From Rhodobacteraceae bacterium UBA7436 (GTDB taxonomy: Bacteria > Pseudomonadota > Alphaproteobacteria > Rhodobacterales > Rhodobacteraceae): DNA of 8,661 bases. Made by a program: the position numbers and the translations under genes. Position 1 is the stretch's first letter, and every line of letters begins with the position of its first letter. Location of the stretch: NCBI GenBank assembly GCA_002478745.1, contig DLQI01000041.1, positions 142,355 through 151,015 of the forward strand, written 5' to 3'. The notes under the pieces are model-generated. The model ran no database searches and was not told the DNA's origin. It saw only the letters and a program-made list of their open reading frames with translations. This document shows positions 6,299-8,661 of the stretch, piece by piece.

Positions 6299-7144
6299 AT
6301 GTACGAGAGACCTAAATTGCAGAGCCTGACCCCATCAACCACGCCCACCCAAGATGCCGATGGTCTCTCGCCCTTGGTGATCCGCGCGTCAAACTTAGAC
6401 CTGACCTTCCAGACCAACGATGGTCCAGTTCATGCGCTGAAAGACGTCAATCTTGAGGTGAACAAGGGGGATTTCGTCAGCTTCATTGGGCCATCAGGCT
6501 GTGGTAAGACGACATTCTTGCGTTGTATCGCTGGGCTTGAAACTCCGACATCCGGAGCGCTTTCGGTCAATGGCATGACGCCCGATGATGCCCGCCGTGC
6601 GCGGGCGTATGGATATGTGTTCCAAGCCGCTGGTCTTTATCCTTGGCGTACGATTGGCGGAAACATCCGATTGCCGCTTGAAATAATGGGTTTTTCAAAA
6701 GCGGAGATGGGCGAGCGTATCAAACGGGTTCTAAATCTGGTTGATCTTGAAGGCTTTGAAAAGAAATTTCCGTGGCAATTGTCTGGGGGGATGCAACAAC
6801 GTGCAAGCATTGCACGCGCATTGGCGTTTGATGCCGACATCCTTTTGATGGACGAACCCTTTGGCGCGTTAGACGAAATCGTGCGCGATCACTTGAATGA
6901 ACAACTTTTACAGCTGTGGGCACGCACCGAGAAGACAATCGCGTTTGTCACCCACTCGATCCCTGAAGCGGTCTATCTCTCAACGAAGATCGTTGTGATG
7001 AGCCCGCGCCCTGGGCGAATTTCTGATGTGATAGAAAGCTCACTGCCACGCGATCGTCCGCTTTCTATTCGCGACAGCGCTGAATTTATTGCCATTGCAA
7101 ACCGTGTACGCGACGGCCTGCATGCCGGTCATGGGCAGGGTTGA
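6299..7144 (+). CDS. ABC transporter ATP-binding protein (SsuB/TauB/ThiZ-like), putative pyrimidine-related importer
   Basis: This is the nucleotide-binding subunit of an importer at the inner face of the membrane. The motifs are complete: Walker A GPSGCGKTT (64-72), a Q-loop in YVFQAAGLYPW, signature LSGGMQQRAS (161-170), Walker B ILLMDEP (181-187) with catalytic E186, the D-loop GALDE, and switch H219 in FVTHSIPEA. The Q-loop wording (LYPW) and the 281-residue length fit the nitrate/sulfonate/taurine and hydroxymethylpyrimidine group. It lies 74 bp after hydA and 2 bp before a permease, so it is probably in the same operon. The start is uncertain: ATG 6299 lacks a visible ribosome site and an in-frame stop lies just upstream, whereas TTG 6317 has GAGAGA seven to twelve bases before it and would give 275 residues. 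Imported substrate is not shown by the sequence; uracil, thymine or a catabolic intermediate is inferred from context. Confidence 0.9.
   Translation: MYERPKLQSLTPSTTPTQDADGLSPLVIRASNLDLTFQTNDGPVHALKDVNLEVNKGDFVSFIGPSGCGKTTFLRCIAGLETPTSGALSVNGMTPDDARRARAYGYVFQAAGLYPWRTIGGNIRLPLEIMGFSKAEMGERIKRVLNLVDLEGFEKKFPWQLSGGMQQRASIARALAFDADILLMDEPFGALDEIVRDHLNEQLLQLWARTEKTIAFVTHSIPEAVYLSTKIVVMSPRPGRISDVIESSLPRDRPLSIRDSAEFIAIANRVRDGLHAGHGQG
7137..7140 (+). promoter_or_regulatory. Ribosome binding site that sets the first permease start
   Basis: AGGG ends six bases before the GTG at 7147 and directly abuts the TTG at 7141. The spacing favours GTG 7147 as the start. Confidence 0.5.
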
Positions 7145-7146
7145 TT

Positions 7147-8067
7147 GTGAAATCCTTTTTTCCAGTCGTCACAGTGGTTGCAGCAGTTTTACTGATCTGG
7201 ATCATCGCGGTCGTCCCGATGAATATGCATCTGACGGCTGATCAGGCCCAGCGCGACGGCCTGGCCGTTTCGCCCGATACGCCAATCGCACGCCAAGACT
7301 TTTCCGGCCTTGGTTTGGCGGTCCACAATAGCCACCTGATCCCACTCACTTATGTGAATGTACGCCCCCGATTGCCGTCACCGCATCAAATCGCGATCGA
7401 GCTGTATGACACGGTCATCGACAAGAAAATCACGTCCAAGCGAAGCCTTGTCTATCACGGCTGGGTGACACTGGCACCGACGTTGCTGGGGTTTGCAATT
7501 GGCACGTTGTTGGGGATTATGTTGGCTGTCGGTATTGTCTTTAGCCGTGTGATGGATCGGTCTGTCATGCCATGGGCTATTGTCAGCCAGACCATACCTA
7601 TCCTTGCTCTTGCGCCAATGATCATTGTTGTCATGGGGGCCGCAGGTATTCAGGGCATATTGCCCAAGGCCGTGATCGCTGCCTATCTGTCCTTCTTTCC
7701 GGTGGTCGTTGGCATGGTCAAAGGGCTACGCAGCCCGGAGGGTATGCAGCTTGATCTTTTACGCACCTATCATTCCAGCAATTCTCAAGGCTTTTGGAAA
7801 TTACGCTTACCCGCCTCAACCCCATATCTTTTCGCGTCCCTCAAGATTGGCATTTCTGCCTCCCTGATCGGTACAATCGTGGCCGAGCTGCCCACTGGTG
7901 CCAAGGCGGGCTTTGGCGCACGTATGTTGGTTGGTGATCAATATGGCCAACCGATCTTGTCATGGGCCGCGTTGTTTGCCGCTGCGATTACTGCGGCAGC
8001 CTTGGTAGGAATCATTGGCATGATCGAACGCGGTACGCTGCGCCAAATGGGGATGAAACCGGCATGA
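7147..8067 (+). CDS. ABC transporter permease 1 (BPD_transp_1, TauC/SsuC/ThiX-like)
   Basis: This is an inner-membrane subunit of the importer, 306 residues from the GTG at 7147 (308 from TTG 7141). A first membrane helix lies at about 7-24. It is followed by an unusually long hydrophilic stretch (about 25-103), probably periplasmic, that ends in a RPRLPSPHQI motif typical of this permease group. The core helices start at about 106. The cytoplasmic ATPase-contact (EAA) loop is visible as LLRTYHSSNSQGFWKLRLPAS, with its conserved Gly at 215 and the following LP. The last part has TGAKAGFGARM and a C-terminal hydrophobic helix. It begins 2 bp after the ATPase stop, and its stop overlaps the next permease start (ATGA), so the three are translationally linked. 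Having two different permeases implies a heterodimeric channel. Substrate is unknown; a pyrimidine or a related compound is inferred from the operon. Confidence 0.9.
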   Translation: MKSFFPVVTVVAAVLLIWIIAVVPMNMHLTADQAQRDGLAVSPDTPIARQDFSGLGLAVHNSHLIPLTYVNVRPRLPSPHQIAIELYDTVIDKKITSKRSLVYHGWVTLAPTLLGFAIGTLLGIMLAVGIVFSRVMDRSVMPWAIVSQTIPILALAPMIIVVMGAAGIQGILPKAVIAAYLSFFPVVVGMVKGLRSPEGMQLDLLRTYHSSNSQGFWKLRLPASTPYLFASLKIGISASLIGTIVAELPTGAKAGFGARMLVGDQYGQPILSWAALFAAAITAAALVGIIGMIERGTLRQMGMKPA

Positions 8068-8661
8068 TCTATATTGTTTTGGGTTTCGCCTTTTGGGCTG
8101 CTGGCTGGGTGTTGAACGTCCGACTTGCCAATGGACCGAGCGGGGACGTCCGCAGTGTGCGGATCGCGATCCCATTGATTTTTGGTTTGACGATATTGGT
8201 TGTATGGGAGTTTTTTGTTTTGGGGTTTGAAATCAACCCTGTGTTTCTACCACGTCCCTCCGACATTATGATCCGTATGTCACAAGAGCTACCACGCCTA
8301 TGGGCCGACTTTGTGCAGACGATCATCAAGGGCGCGCTGACTGGTTACATCATCGGCGGGTTGGCTGCATTTGGCGTTGCAATCCTTGCGGATAGGTCAG
8401 AATTTTTGACGCGCGGCGTCTTGCCTGTGGGCAGCTTTATGGCGGCACTTCCTATTGTTGGGATAGCACCCATTTTTGTGAAGTGGTTCGGGAGCGATTG
8501 GGAATCAAAAGCGGCTGTTGTGGCTGTGATGGTTTTCTTTCCTATCCTTGTGAATGCTGTTGCTGGTTTGCGTGACACAACCGCGATGCAACGCGATTTG
8601 ATGCGAACATACGGTGCCGGCTATTGGCCAACGCTGTTCAAGCTGCGCCTGCCTGCGGCGA
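8064..8661 (+). CDS. ABC transporter permease 2 (BPD_transp_1), cut by the right edge
   Basis: This is the partner permease of the importer. It is 3'-partial: 199 codons are read without a stop to the window end. It starts at ATG 8064 in an ATGA overlap with permease 1, with GGGGA ten bases upstream. Visible parts are a hydrophobic helix at about 2-17, a second at about 34-55, the FLPRPSDI motif (61-68) usual in this family before the core, and core helices from about 87 with MAALPIVGIAPIFVKWFG at 126-143. The EAA loop LMRTYGAGYWPTLFKLRLPA (179-198) is at the end. The loop resembles that of permease 1 (LLRTYHSS...WKLRLPAS), so the two proteins are paralogous but clearly diverged. Judging by permease 1 (306 residues), roughly 90 residues should lie beyond the edge. 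A substrate-binding protein gene is expected close by, but is not in view. Confidence 0.9.
   Translation, partial: MIYIVLGFAFWAAGWVLNVRLANGPSGDVRSVRIAIPLIFGLTILVVWEFFVLGFEINPVFLPRPSDIMIRMSQELPRLWADFVQTIIKGALTGYIIGGLAAFGVAILADRSEFLTRGVLPVGSFMAALPIVGIAPIFVKWFGSDWESKAAVVAVMVFFPILVNAVAGLRDTTAMQRDLMRTYGAGYWPTLFKLRLPAA

Noticed and set aside
8069..8578. Two - strand open frames at the right end
   Set aside because: The + strand here is an uninterrupted permease reading frame with family motifs that runs off the window; the - strand frames are its shadows.
1..8661. A defence system, mobile element or other wholly new system
   Set aside because: No transposase, integrase, direct-repeat boundary, CRISPR repeat or toxin-antitoxin pair was seen; every large frame fits one metabolic and transport locus with even base composition.

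Overview
The window holds a reductive pyrimidine (uracil/thymine) catabolism locus with a linked ABC importer, from a bacterium that looks like a marine alphaproteobacterium, most likely of the Roseobacter/Rhodobacteraceae group. That placement is an inference from moderate GC content, the wording of the proteins and the gene order. No rRNA, tRNA, CRISPR array, insertion sequence or phage gene was seen.

Left part (26-2667, + strand): preT and preA encode the two subunits of the bacterial NAD(P)-dependent dihydropyrimidine dehydrogenase. They are coupled by a one-base TAATG overlap. A GC-rich hairpin with a six-T run ends this unit at about 2673-2708.

Middle (2707-3484): a RutR-like TetR-family regulator lies on the - strand, convergent with preA and divergent from the genes to its right. 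The 175-bp divergent intergenic region holds a near-perfect match to the RutR operator (3430-3445), which sits at the predicted start site of a sigma-70-like promoter. An unexplained inverted repeat (3373-3404) covers the -35 element.

Right part (3485-8661, + strand): an M20-type N-carbamoyl-beta-alanine amidohydrolase (beta-ureidopropionase), dihydropyrimidinase, an ABC ATPase and two ABC permeases of the taurine/nitrate/thiamine-precursor type. The second permease is cut by the right edge. Spacings are 34 bp, 74 bp, 2 bp and a 4-bp ATGA overlap, so the genes are probably one operon.

Together PreTA reduces uracil/thymine to the dihydro form, HydA opens the ring to the N-carbamoyl-beta-amino acid, and the amidohydrolase releases beta-alanine (or beta-aminoisobutyrate), CO2 and ammonia. 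The RutR-like protein is the probable pyrimidine sensor, and the ABC system probably imports the pathway's substrate or an intermediate. No substrate-binding protein and no beta-alanine aminotransferase lie inside the window. The enzymes are well known. The less described parts are the transporter's substrate, the operator/promoter layout and the second inverted repeat.
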